Positions 34,570-46,878 of a stretch of DNA of 64,000 bases are shown in pieces (the stretch's first letter is position 1; the number at the start of each line of letters is the position of its first letter). The DNA is from Naganishia liquefaciens (lineage: Eukaryota; Basidiomycota; Tremellomycetes; Filobasidiales; Filobasidiaceae), in NCBI GenBank assembly GCA_013423385.1, contig BLZA01000017.1, positions 124,001 to 188,000 of the forward strand, read 5' to 3'. A model generated the notes under the pieces. It was not told where the DNA came from, searched no databases, and saw nothing but the letters and a program-made list of their open reading frames with translations. The translations under genes were made by a program, and so were the position numbers.

Positions 34570-35852
34570 ATGCATTCACGTCTTGCATCATCCTCCTTGG
34601 CGCTCCTCCTCGTCATCCTCACACCGTACGTCCCTTCCACACCAAGAGCCCCCACTGACACCGCCTCCGCAGAAGCGTCACTCACGCCTACATTATCGAC
34701 GACTCCCAATGGGCAACTCCCCCGCTTCAACTCTCCCCGGGTTGGAACATGCTTCGGCCCACACAACTCGAGACGATCGATCCGTTCGAGGCATCACTCA
34801 TGCGTCCGCTCTTGCCCCTCTTTCACAATCAAAGCATCAGGTGAGCCACACTGAGCCCCCTCCTTTCCAAAGAAAAAAAAAACCGAGAATACTCAGCAGA
34901 CTGGGCTCCAACAGCTGGACGCGTCAAAAGGGCGCAAACTACACCCTCCGCTTCACCGGCACCAGTCTATCTATCCACGGACCGCGCGGACCCTCCGGAA
35001 GCCGATGCCGCATCATTCTCGATAGTCAATCCACCTCGGAAGCGGTGGACGGGTATGCGCAAGTGTTCAGCCCGAATGAGACGCTATGGCGCATGGATCG
35101 GCTGCAAGTGGGTGAGCATGTGGTGACGGTCGTCAACGAGGGGGAAGGGTACATGTATTTTGATTATGCCAATGTCACGAGCAGGTCAGTCCCCGGGCGA
35201 TTTCCTCTGCCAACCAATCAGCTGATTCATTTGTATAGCTTGGATAGCACGCCGAGTTCCTCCTCGACCGTGACGCCTCAATCAACGACATCATCATCCA
35301 CATCTCTCATCGCGCTTCCTTCCGCTCCATACGATCCCGCGATACTCCAGAGCTTGGCAGAAGGATACGTATTCAAAATGAACGGCGCCACTTACTGTAC
35401 GTTCCCCCTATACCCCATACTTACCCCGGCTCCGCTGACCATACGCACACGCTTCCACCCCAGTCGTGATCATCTTGACATGTACAATGCTCCTCCTCGC
35501 GCTCATCCTGATCCTCACACACCGCCATCGCTCCCTGCCTCACCCACAATCCACCAAATCCTTCCTTCTCCCCACCTCAAGCACCGTATCCACCCATCCC
35601 TCGTCCGGCTTCCCCCGAGTCTCCGCCCTCAAACGCCACCTCATCCGCAAATCACACATCTCCCCGCCCCTCCATCCCCCACGAGGCGCATCATTTGCAG
35701 ACGACGCAGAGCTCGTGTTGGTCCCGCGGGGGGAAAAGTTGCAGCCGAGGGATGCGGTAGCGCAGGCGGAGGAGGGTGGGGTGAGTTTGATGGAGGCGTT
35801 GAGGGAGAGTGAGCAGGAGAGGGGGAAGCGCGTGACGCGGGAGATGTTTTAG
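34570..35852 (+). CDS. Secreted/type I single-pass membrane protein of unknown function
   Basis: Exons 34570-34625, 34673-34840, 34900-35184, 35239-35396 and 35464-35852; 1056 nt, 351 aa. The start, MHSRLASSSLALLLVILT, is a signal peptide. An extracellular part follows with YIIDDSQWATPPLQL, SNSWTRQKGANYTLRFTGTS and HVVTVVNEGEGYMYFDYANV, which looks like the jelly-roll ectodomain common in basidiomycete single-pass proteins; two N-x-T/S sites (NYT, NVT) are visible. A Ser/Thr stalk leads to one membrane helix (FVIILTCTMLLLALILILTH, near residue 225) and a basic then acidic cytoplasmic tail. Function unknown; a cell-surface or carbohydrate-binding role is a guess. The long overlapping frame 34538-35812 is a read-through of these introns. 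Confidence 0.82.
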
Positions 35853-37538
35853 GAATTGGGGAGGCAGAGGGAGCAAAGTATACCATGGGTGCTCTGTATG
35901 ATTTTCGTATTTCAGTGTGCCGATGAATGATATATTGCGACATTGGCAATTAGCTTGGTTGAAATGGAAGAGTGGGGTGCAGACATCAGGTTACTTCGCA
36001 CCGCAGGGCTCTGTTATCAGAAGGGCGCACCGGCAGACGTGCGGCGTTACAACTGCGTTATAGGATTGTCTATACTGTGAAGACGACGTCTCAGCTGGCG
36101 TGTGTGTCCGTAGAACGAGCAGACATTTTGATCGGGAAGACGGCGGGGAGATTGGCGTCTTTGTCTCTGTCATGGCGATCCTACACCAGATTCTGCAACT
36201 GCCTCTCTCCGTGATGAGCGATGGAGGTTTGCCAATGCACTCGTGTGTAAATATCTTATGAGCCTGATCGACAGCTGAGAGCTGGAGGACATTGTGGCGT
36301 TCAGGGAGGGAGTATTAGAGTCGTTCAAGCATCTGGATCGGCTACTGTACTAACGGCCATCGTGCTGTCAAGCCACACGTGCACAACACCTGTGCCATAC
36401 GGCAAGCATACCTTCGATGGCAAAAGGTATGCGACCGAGTTGACACGACCCTCTTTCCCGAGCGAGCGACCGCTTGATCGCCACACAGCTCGCCGAGCAT
36501 CCCAAAACTCAGGAAATCGGCTAACAGGCACTCTCAACCGAGGAGAATACGATGGCCAGCAAGATGTGCATCTTTCAACCAGCTATGGCGGACCGCCAGT
36601 CACAGAGATGCGAACAAAAGCTTGCAGCCACACAAAAAAAGTATTCTTGCTGTTGGGGAAGCCAAAAATCCATTCCTACTAGATCCTGCCGGATTGGAAC
36701 CGACGACCGTCGCTGAAGCCCTCTGTGCCGATTCGGACACTAACCTCATGTCCTGTGTTGGTTTGAAATCAGACGTCGAAGTCTGCTATGCTACCCCTAC
36801 ACCAAAGGACCGGTTGAAGTTTACGTTGACAGTCACAGCATAGGCCACATAAAAATCAAAAAACAAGAAAACAATGTTTATCGACGGCCTGGAGTCTTCA
36901 GGCTGTTTGGGTCCCTATGACGGAGACCGATTGAGCCCCGACTTCTCCAGCTACAGCCTCAGGTTCGCCACGGGAGCGCCAAATCATGAAGCGACATTCG
37001 TTCCGGAGAGATGGCTTCATCTACGTGTACATGTACGCTTGACTTCAATCCTCCTGCATTCCGGTATCTGGCACTTCTACTGCGGTCGAATCACCATCAG
37101 GACTGCAAACGATCATCGCCAACGCTGTCACTAGTATGAGTCGGTCAGTAAGCGTTCATGCCGATAGGACGGCTGAGCCGACCTACAGATGGACCTCATG
37201 AGTCGCATAATGACAGGTCCCAAGCGGGGCAGTTTCCGCGCTGCCTGATCTGTGTTGGCCACTGAGTGTTGTCTAGAAGTTCCACTGCACGGGGCCATAC
37301 AGGTACTAAAATTTGATTGTAGCATTCGCACCGCATGTCCAGGGTGTGAGCACGATGTGTCGTGCTCAGGAACAGAACTTATTGCAATGGCCATACCAAT
37401 TTCAGTGCATTACATGTCCCAACTTTCAAATAATCTGTATACATGCAGTATGTAACATAAGCGAATTAGGCTGCTCTAACAAGGCGACACTCATTATATG
37501 GCGTTGATACAGTCGTATGCAAAATGCAGAATCAAGGT
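35853..37538. other. Gene-poor 1.7-kb gap
   Basis: Between the type I membrane gene and the 3' end of the MATE gene. Apart from the tRNA-like element at 36681-36811, nothing is recognisable. Confidence 0.5.
36681..36811 (-). pseudogene. Degenerate tRNA-like element
   Basis: Read on the minus strand, GGTCCTT is followed by a perfect A-box (TGGTGTAGGGG) and a D-arm GTGT/GCAT. About 100 bases on there is a near-perfect B-box (GGTTCCAATCC) inside a paired T-stem GTCGG/CCGGC, and a T5 run at 36668-36664 about 12 bases past the end. However, the acceptor halves match poorly, with one base short near the 3' side. The anticodon stem CAGAC/GTCTG closes a 6-base loop, followed by about 55 extra bases that do not form a sensible tRNA intron. 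The ends resemble fungal tRNA-Gln. Most likely a decayed or rearranged tRNA gene that keeps its Pol III signals. Confidence 0.35.
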
Positions 37539-40134
37539 CTAATGCCCGCCCATCATGGTCCCATAGCTGGGAACTTCATCCGTCTTCCCCTCCTCCAACG
37601 GCGGCAAGCCAAGCCTTTCTCGAGCCTTGTCAACCGCATGAGGCCAGTTGACACGCAAGATGATGGCGACGCTCGATAATCCGGCGTAGAACAAGGCAAG
37701 GGTCAAACCGAGCCAAAGACCGATTAGGCCCATGTCCTTCTTGAAGCAGAGATAGATGCCGAAAGGGAGACCCTGCAACAAAGATCAGGTCAAGGCCCGA
37801 CGACCGTCCGACTACTTACCAGGACATAATATGCAGTCAGATTGATAAGGGCGCCTGCACTCTGCTTGCCAACTGCCCGCAGAACACCGCCGGAAGCTCC
37901 GACCAGGCCATCGGCAATCTGAAGGTAATGAGCAACAACAAGAGTCAAGACGCATCAAACACACCTGGAAAGCCGCGACATAGATGGTGACTTTGCCCAC
38001 TTCCAGGACTACCTCGGGATCAGTGTTGAAAATGTATGCAATCTTGTTTCGGAAGATGACCAAAAGAGCACTGCAGGTGCAACGTGAGCAAGGTCACCGA
38101 CAACTATCGCGAGTACACACCTGTTGAAACCGGAAGTGATTACACTGAGAATAAGCGCAAGGACAGCTGCCAGTCTGGCTTCATAAGGTCGTCCCGCGCC
38201 CAACAGGTTTCCGACCCGGACGGCAGTGGCGATACCCATGCTCTGCGGGATTTGGAAAAGGATCGACGAAAAGGACAGCAAAATCGAGTTGACGGCGAGC
38301 GCGACCGGGCCGAGCACGGACACGCTGAGAGAGACACCTTCCCATGCCCACCATTCGGAAGATACCATAATGGTACCTGGAGGTCGCCTTCAGCCTGAGA
38401 CAGATTCAATCATCGAGGCGGACTTACCAGCAAGGCCCAAAGACGTGATGGTGCCCAACTTTCGGAACGCCTCTTTTCGGTCGAAACCGCCCCATGCCGT
38501 CTTGGGTGCAAAGAAGGTGGCGTATCCAATCGAGACAAGCGCGCTACACCGAGAGGTCAGTTCGATATCAGTTTTGTATCCATATACGGCACTCACGCGG
38601 CATTGAAGCTGCAGGCGGTCGCCAAGGGCGCGCCGATGAAGCCCAATCGGATCCACTTTGGACCCCATACGAGCATGTAGTTGAGGACAGCGTTGATCGG
38701 CGCCACGATAGCGATAACGATCGTTGGCGCATTCATCAAATTTTGTGATTGGAAATACCTGTAGCCAAGCGCATAAGCAAGAGAAGATGCCATCCATGCG
38801 GAATGAGACCTACTTTCGCATGATCAGGTTTCCAGCATAACCAGGCAGACCGATCGAGAGGTAACGCAAATACAATCCAGCTCGAGCGGCAACGAGGGGA
38901 TCCTGTCGCAGGAAGAGCAACAAACTCTCCGCTTGGAACCAGATGAGATACATGGGAATCAGGGCAACGGCGGCGACAATGAACATTCGCTGAGTCCACA
39001 GTCCGACACGCGTGGGATCGGACGAAGTCCACGCGGCAGGCAAAAGAGTATCCAGCGCCGACGTCATGCCTTGGAGGATGGAGAAGGCCGAGACACTGGC
39101 TGTCATACTGGCGAGTGAACTGGCGGCGAGATCCACTGTGCCAAGATGCCCGATACTGATGACCGAGGCGAGAACTAGGGAGTACTCTGCGACTTGAACG
39201 AAAAAGACGGGTCCAGCGGTCTTTGCTAATACTTTGAGCTCGGCCTAAGTCGATCAGCAGCTGTCAATGCGTCGACAAGACTGGTGGAGACTTACCTGAA
39301 CAGCCGGCCTCCAGGACTCGATTACCTCTCCCTTGTCGTCCGCCGGCAAGTCAAGATCCTCGACAGGATCAAGCTCCTCCGCTGGATCCAGTAACATGTG
39401 CTGCTGACTCTTCGGCGTAAGACCGGGAGCTCGAGCACCAAAGAATGTCTCGGCGGCAGCTTCCACATCGGTCGATGTGAATCCAGGCGATGCGCCCGCC
39501 GCCAGCCGAGATCGACTGACAGAAGCGGCGTGTGACGCCCTCCGTTCCGTTTCATGGATCAAGGGCATCGCGCCGGACCCGTTCGTGCCGGAAGAGGTGT
39601 GCCGCACATGCAGGGGCCTCTCCTCGTTATCTTGAACATCGCCGCCTCCCACGAGGCTGGTTAATTTCGCCAAACGATTCCTGTCTCTCGATGTAAAGTT
39701 GGACGAATGCGACAGTCTTCGGCCTTCAGCACCGCCAATTCGACTGGCCACTTCGGAAACAACAGACGACTTTCGATCGTGTTGTCGGTAAGACCGAGAT
39801 AAAAGGCTAGACGTCTCCTCGGCGCGGTGCTCGTCTTCGTCCTCATCGAATACTAGCTCCTCGTTCACCGCGGATGGGTATCCGCGGGGCATGGCGGGGC
39901 GTGTCTCGCGAAGGTGAGATGCTGCGGATGACCTTCTGCGCCGACCTTCATTGCTGGGTGTGCCATCTTCGTCGTGAACGATATGTTTGGCAATGAGAGT
40001 CTCGAGGTGGCTTTGTGTGGCTGAAAATACAGTCAGAGTCAGGTTTTAATGGACAACGCGGCAAGAGACTCACCATAGGATGATGTTTGGTAGGATGAAG
40101 ACAAGGCCGTGATATGGGGGTATGTTGCCGACAT
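37539..40134 (-). CDS. MATE family efflux transporter
   Basis: Multidrug and toxin extrusion (MATE) transporter with 12 predicted helices. Exon 1 starts MSATYPHITALSSSYQTSSY and splices (GTGAGT...TTTCAG) to TQSHLETLIAKHIVHDEDG. A hydrophilic, Ser- and acid-rich N-tail of more than 200 residues (with ETSSLLSRSY, a possible dileucine sorting signal) precedes the membrane part. Helical landmarks: SVISIGHLGTVDLAASSLAS (the MATE helix 1-2 block), GMTSALDTLLPAAW, IPQSMGIATAVRVGNLLGAG (helix 8 signature) and ASGGVLRAVGKQSAGALINL. The end reads GLPPLEEGKTDEVPSYGTMM. Introns are near 39245-39295, 38765-38815, 38545-38598, 38375-38430, 38070-38120, 37920-37975 and 37770-37820. Confidence 0.93.
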
Positions 40135-40574
40135 GATGGCGTCGAGGTATAGGGCTGCCTTGACTGGGCTGAATAACTTGCGAACAACTTGAAGTCGTTT
40201 GGTCAAAATATTCGGCGGAGCATTATGACGCTCCATTGCGGGGCAAAGGCTTTTCTTGTACGCTAATGATTAGCGGCCGCCTCAATGATCGGCGATGGCT
40301 CATAGTTAGTCGCGCGCGGCAGAGTGTCTCAAAGGACTTGTCAAAGCTTCACTGGCTGCTCCGCACAGACCGAGTTACTCTATATATCGAGAGATTGGAA
40401 CGCGGTATCCTAGCCGATACCTGAGGCTGACTCCAGAACGATGTGCAAAATTTTCCAAAGAGTGGCAATCTCGTCTGGCGATCAGATGACCCTCGTACTA
40501 GTTGGCGAGAGCAAACTGGCGTGGATATCCACTACCATGTCATGAGCATATCAATTCCCCATCCATCGCGTCTC
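40135..40574. other. Intergenic gap
   Basis: Between the start of the MATE gene and the stop of the TRS130 gene; no gene recognised. Confidence 0.5.
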
Positions 40575-43500
40575 TTATGCTGCGATCCCTTCCCCGATTC
40601 CCTCGTCGTTCACTTCGTGTACTACGCGCATAAGCGCTTGTCTAGATGGCACCGGATGGATTCTGATTTGACTTGCAGCATCGATTTGATGATTCTCGAA
40701 AGAGAGAGGCGCATCCGCTTGATCAAGCCTTTGCTCGCCGCTGAAGTCGGGAGTGACAGAAGGCGCTGGCTGAATGACGACACTGGGATATGGTAAAAGA
40801 CCATGCCTCAACGGAATGAGCGTCACGGAAACTGCGAGACCGTCTCGAGAAGCCTATAGCGATAGTTGCAAGATGGTCAGCCTGTGAGTGTTGTTTAGCA
40901 GAATCAATCAGCTTACCGCTATCGTGAAGTTGCCCCTCTTCTTTCCTGTCACGAGCCAGCTTTCTTTCTCTGCCAATATGTCATAAATCACCTGAGCATC
41001 GTCCGGAACCTCATCACGCGCCCAGTTTTCCGATGATCTCGTTGACATCTCGACCTTGATGGGCTTTCCGACAATGAAGGGCAGATTGCTAGGAAACGCT
41101 ATTTGCGAAGTAAATATAGCCTTCGCGCAAAGCTGTAAGCTTTCAAACCTTGACGATCGCCTTCGCGGGACTCACTTGCATAGACGGGATCTCAACCGGT
41201 ACGGTCAGCGTCCGCACACTGTCTGCCTGCGCGCTGATCAGGTCGAGGTTTGCTAGGATCTGCATTCCGGAGCTTCTCAGGACAAGGCCCGATGGTGTCA
41301 CGTTGAAAGACTCACCGGCTCAAGTTTCTTGATCTCTGCTAGAATGTGGGCTGGTATATCCGGAGCGAGGGAAGGCAACTCTATCTTATTTCCGGCAACG
41401 TATCGCGCGAGCCAGCCCTCTTGTAACACGGCTCGCATCAGATATTCGCGAACCATTCGAGCCAGAACGGGATCTTTGGTATCGTCTATACTGTCTTGAA
41501 TGGCGCGCTGCACGATGCCTTCCAATTCTGAGAGTTTTGCATTAGATAAGCAATGACTGGCCTGCGAGGGATCTCTCACCTTCGCCAACTATGCTATATG
41601 TTATGATGAGCTTGAGTACGGTCGCGACAGACGGCTTAAACGCAACACTGTTTTTTCTGCTGATTTTGAACAAGTATGGTATTGCTTTATCAGCCGTGAT
41701 ATACTGGAAAAAAACCAACGCAAACCGGGTTCAGCTTTCAGACATTCAAGTTTCAAGTATTTCAACCTTACAGTCGGGCAAAGCGTCGCGTTGAAGCTTT
41801 GAACAGCGCAATCTGTATTTGAATCGGAGAGATTGGCAGACATCACTTTCACCGCTTGCGGAGTCGCGGAGGACACGGTAAACTTGGAGACAAGGCTAAG
41901 GCGGCGATGACTCAGCTGTCAATTCCTCATCGCCATGTCTGATAGACCCACCAGTCTGGACGGAAGAAGTCCTGTACATTGACAGCGATCGGAAGTGCAA
42001 GATTAAGAGCGCATGTCTCTCTGCGAACTCTGCGCAGATTCGGTTCGCCATCTGTCGAGTATTCCACCGAGATGTTTATGTCCAACAAATCTATGCGTGT
42101 CGCACAGGCATACGGTATGGAGAGCCGCGCCGTCCTGTCTTTCGGCATACTCGCAAGTTGAATGTGCTGGCGGGATGCAACAATATCTGTCGGAGCATGC
42201 GAGTCAGACGGGAACGCATTGCGATAGCTCAACTTACCAAGATCGGCATCCGTACGGGCAACGTGCGTGCGCAGACGTATATCCTTGCGGGAACAGGCCA
42301 CGGATATCACGGCATTCGAAATCGCATTCCTGCCAGACTGAAGCAAGACATCGAAGTACGGCTCTGAATCGAGTGAGGCTGAATGACGGAGCCTCAGCAA
42401 TGCATCGCACCCGTACATGAACCCGTCAAGCAGACTTACTGTTTCGAGCCACTCTGGCCGTGACCTGGACTGCTAGAGGATCTCGCGGAACTTGTAATAC
42501 AGCGTTCCGGTCCCCTTGATTGCCCAAGGAATACTCGAACGCTAGACGATCTTTGAAAAGGGTCGCTGATTCTATGCGCAACACTCCGGCGAAAGGCATC
42601 TGATGAGCAGGTGCAGAATGAGTACTTGTGTAGTCATCGAGAGACATGCAATACTCAACGCGACTGGTAACTTGTACAATATTGGCGCCAGGTCGTAAGA
42701 CAGTCGAGTCTGCTTTAAGGTCAAACTGTTGGAATTCGCCAGCAGAGAACGATATGCGCAAGCTCGACAGCGTGATCTCCTGTTTACCGAACGAAGCAAT
42801 GAGACAAAGCGATTCGGGTCCCATGATCCCATCACATACCATGGGCAAGAAGTTGTCGATCGAGATCGCACACGCGAAGCCGTCTTCGCACGAAAGAGAT
42901 CGGGCATGTTCATCGGCCAGGGCTACAGAGAACAGCGGATGATCCATGATTTCCATTTCTGCTGATTTGGCGATTGAGTCTACGACATCGGCTTCAGGAT
43001 ATCAAATCAGATCCGACTCACCAGTGACATTGGCATTCTCCTCCCACGATTGCACGATCTTGTTCACGGTGTCCTTTTGCACGTCTGAAATATGCGATCC
43101 AGGGCGAAATGACACAGCGTCTACGCATTCGGCGTATACCTTTAGGTATTCGAGACCGAGCACAGAGTATGTCCGCGCATTTGGCAGATTCAATCTGGCA
43201 TGGCAGTCAAGCGCTCGGGACAAAGCATGCAGACGGAGCGATGCCCATTTGGCATTTATCGAGCCTGTCATGCGAGCTTCGTCCGCCTTGTACTGCTGCG
43301 CCAAATCAAGGTATGTCTCGTAGGCCAATTGCCACTGTTCGTGAAAGCTACAAGTATTCCGTAAATACGCTTTTCACGATAAACGCACACCAGACTTACT
43401 ATGCATTGCCTGCGATCTTCTCGTCCAGAGACTGTTTGCCTCTCACGCGACCGGCACCAATTTCGGCTTGCCGCGCCCTGTCGATGGCAGCATCATACAG

Positions 43501-45382
43501 CGATTGAAAGGCCTTGCTGTCTTTGCTCGCTCGTACGAGAACGCGGAATCCACCCGCCGCAGCTTGTCGCTTCGCAGGCTGTGTCGTATTCGCCAACTCC
43601 GTCATGGCGGGCGATGCGTCTAGTCTGTCGAACAGCACGGAATCCTGCTGTGGCATCAGAAGATCGCTAGTCTTGAAAGGTGCTTCAGCTGGCAAGAAGC
43701 CTTGAGCAAGACCTATCCTATCGAGCTGTAAGAGTTGCAAGATTCCGCGTGAGCTGCGCACGACCCTTTACCGAAGTGGAGAACAAACCTGCAGAACCGC
43801 CAGGTTGAGCAATTGCGTGCGAGCCCTGTTCAGGCACGAGAAATCGTTCGTTCGCTCCGCCTTAGGGTCTGAGACCTGATGTCGCGATAACTCGATACTT
43901 GCTTCGTCAACCGCATGACTAGCATCGTAGATCCATGCTTCGATAAGGCTTGGGTCCGCTGTCTGATACATCGGTTAGGTCGCGTGCGAGGATTGACTTT
44001 CAAGATACTTACCTTGTGTGATCTGAGCCATCTGCCGACGGAACTGATGAAGGTAACGCCACGTTGAATCATCGCTTGCGCCAGTAATATCCGATTGACG
44101 GTCTGTTCGATTTGCAGCATCTCGCTTTGCCTCCGAAACAGAAAACACCGAAGACTGAAAATGGACAAGTCGCCACTCGATATCTTCTGACGATCCTGTT
44201 GTCGTTGTCGTTGTCGGGAAATTGACTGAGCGTCTACGGCTGACGAAAGGAGCTGCTCGTCTGTCTCCAATTCCTCCATGCCTGGACGTCCGATCCACGC
44301 CAGATGTTCCCGCATCACCATCGCCAGGGACTCTTCGAGCTCGTCGTACACTCGCAGCGCATCCTCCACTAAGCCAAAGTTTTCGAATGCGCATGCCAAG
44401 CATTCCTGGAAAGATGACCATGAGAACCGAATCGACGAGTTCTATGATGACTGCCTGTCTCCCACTCACCTTGGTCAAAAGGAACTTTCTGAAATTCCAA
44501 CCTCCTTCGCTCGGAGGAGTACGAACTTGTTCCTCGTCCTTTGAAACAACAGTCTCTCTTTCTGTTATGATGCTGTCGACCGATGCCAACGTGCAGTCCT
44601 TCAGTGCTTGTACCAGGTTCACGAAAAGAGCTGGATCGGGCAAGACCGCTGCGGGTTGAGCCTGCATTGCCGTCGGTGGCAGTGTAAGGGCAATGCATCT
44701 ACGAGGAAAGGTCCATATGAGCAGTACACAAATGATACACAATCATACCGTGTTCTTGACGGAGGCTCAGCCGAACGCTCCTTGCTCCGCACCTCGAAAT
44801 CCGCCTTCATCTTGCTCAAGATGGCCGAGCTGGCGTTCCCTGTACTCGTCCCACGTATATTGCCAAAAACTCCGCCTTTAGATTCGGAAGACTTGTGACC
44901 GAGCGGTGTTGGAGTATTCACAAGGACGATGATCTTTTGCGAATGCTGCATAGGCGGAATGGAGGATATCCATGTATTCAAATATGGTCGACAAGATGCC
45001 TTGTACGCATCGTTGTCCTGCAGACAATCAACGGGCTTGAGTCCAGACTTCATGTATCGTATACTTTCGCTGCCCTTACCTCGCATTCTATGAAGCACAT
45101 GTGAATCAGAGGACATTGCGATAGCAGGTTTCCGTATTCCACGGCATCAGGTGCAATCCAATTCACAACGTCGCCCCTGCTCTGAGCATCAATCAAATTA
45201 ACGAATCGAAGGTCGCATTCTTGTATTGTCCGTATCGCTGGCCTTGAAGGCGTCTTCCAGTGCAGATTCCGTAAAGGCAATTGCACATTCAGCGAATTGA
45301 GTATCCATGGCAGATGAGGCTGAAGGTTAGGAGTCGATGAATACGTGACCTGTATCGGCTGGCGTGGGTTGCTTGTCGACAT
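40575..45382 (-). CDS. TRS130: TRAPPII complex subunit Trs130 (TRAPPC10)
   Basis: Large subunit of the TRAPPII complex, a Rab exchange factor in late Golgi traffic. Start ATG at 45382: MSTSNPRQPIQVTYSSTPNL, then LPLRNLHWKTPSRPAIRTIQ, the family's characteristic N-terminal block. The alpha-solenoid follows, e.g. CFIECE, WISSIPPMQHSQKIIVLVNT-type and WNFRKFLLTKE-type segments, with MACAFENFGLVEDALRVYDE near 44390. The C-terminal half is beta-rich (42426-42956, e.g. SLCLIASFGKQEITLSSLRI). The last exon carries SVTLIPLRHGLLPYPSVVIQ, the conserved TRAPPC10 C-terminal motif; stop at 40575. A dozen or more short introns were not all fixed, so the exact length (about 1200-1300 aa) is open. Confidence 0.85.
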
Positions 45383-45716
45383 GCTATGTGATTGACATCC
45401 AGCGTCGGACAAATCCTGGAATGCGCTGTCGTAGTACGCGCTCGTGCGGACGCTTGTCGCTCTGCCGTGTCTGCCTTGTGCACCACCGTACCAGAATGAT
45501 ATGCCAGCCTGTGCAACAGCTCTTGCACGCGCATCAGGGGATCAGGGGTACTATCTCGATTGCAAGGGGAAGAAGTGTCTCAGATTGACGCGTCGCTTTG
45601 GAGCTCCGGATCAGGTGGCTTATTGATTGATGGCTCGGGATCGAGTTTGAATACCGTTCAGTCAACTCGCAACTTGCATCAGACACAAACGCTAGCTAGC
45701 CGTACACAGTTGCACC
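45383..45716. promoter_or_regulatory. Divergent promoter region
   Basis: A 334-base head-to-head gap between TRS130 and the HhH-protein gene. No specific element recognised. Confidence 0.45.
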
Positions 45717-46623
45717 ATGTCGCTGCGCCACAATTGCATAGATCTCGACGCGTTCAACGACGTCCTATTCCGCTATCCAGCCGTCATCGCCAAGGCCAGC
45801 GACAGCAAACAGAAACGCAAAACCCCGACCTCCGAGGAAGAAGAATCACTGGCTTCCCTGGACAAGTGGCGTTTAGAAATCTTACCTCGTGATTTGGCAG
45901 AGCGACGTTACGCTGATGGTGATGACGATTGTTTACGCAAGGCGGAAGTCGAGAAGTTGATACGCTGGAAACTGTAAGGCTCCAACAGGGTTCCCGAAAG
46001 CTGTAGAGTCTTGACGGATTTTCTCCTTTCAATTGACATTTCGTCTCATTCACAGCAAACATGGCACCTTTCGGCCGAGTCTCATGAAACTTGTAGCATC
46101 CAATAGCGAAGACACGGTCCGAGAAACGACGGCTCGCGCTTTCGAGGTCCTTTCAGGTACTTCATACCAAGACACGGAAGCCCTTTCAAACAAGATTCTA
46201 GAGGCCCTTGGTGTTCTGACGGAACTCCAAGGCATTGGACCCGCATCCGCTTCGATTCTTCTCTCTGTCCGGCATCCAGCTCATGTTCCGTTCTTTTCCG
46301 ACGAAGCATATCGCTGGCTGACATATACGACCGGGAATCCCTGGACGGCCGGTATCAAGTACAATGTCAAGGAGTTCCGGATGATGCTCTCGGCCTCTCT
46401 GGAACTCTGCCAAAGACTTGATGTCAGCGCCGTGGATGTGGAACGAGTCGGATGGCTTCTGGGCCAGGAGGCATCAAAGCTTGATCAAGAAGTCTCGGAC
46501 GCAACAGCAGGGTCTAAGCGGAAGCAGGAGAAAAGCGAGCTCGCTGACAGGCCAGCTGACGGAAAGCTTAGTGAATCACAGCCTGCTACCAATGCCCGGT
46601 ACAGCAAGCGGACCAAACGATAG
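45717..46623 (+). CDS. Conserved fungal protein with helix-hairpin-helix motif
   Basis: Two exons, 45717-45973 and 46056-46623; 825 nt, 274 aa. The protein has VEKLIRWKLKHGTFRPSLMK across the splice, then a helix-hairpin-helix LTELQGIGPASASILLSV and a following VPFFSDEAYRWLTY. This layout resembles the HhH-GPD fold of base-excision DNA glycosylases, but the catalytic Lys and GPD Asp are not evident and no iron-sulfur cluster is present. I recall similar uncharacterised fungal proteins with this block; a DNA-binding role is inferred from HhH alone. The basic end (KRKQEK and YSKRTKR) could serve as a nuclear signal. Confidence 0.85.
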
Positions 46624-46878
46624 GAACACGGTCCTGACTTTGGCCGCCCGCCCTCCGGTGCTCAAACAGAAATAGATCGACTTGCCGGCCGAAACATATC
46701 GCACATCGCCGCAGCCCTCTGGCGTATGACAACATGTCCTCGTACCAGGCTATGCTGCAAGTGTAAGCGATTACTAGCACCTTGTATAGGCATTGGCCTC
46801 TATTACAACAGCAAGTTGACAGCCCAATGCGGCTGTCTCAGAACAAGCGATCTCTATACCTATAGTCTATACCGTCTT

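Noticed and set aside
34538-35812. A 424-codon open frame on the plus strand
   Set aside because: It starts upstream and in another frame, then shares only exon 3 with the real spliced gene; outside that exon it reads introns and the wrong frame.
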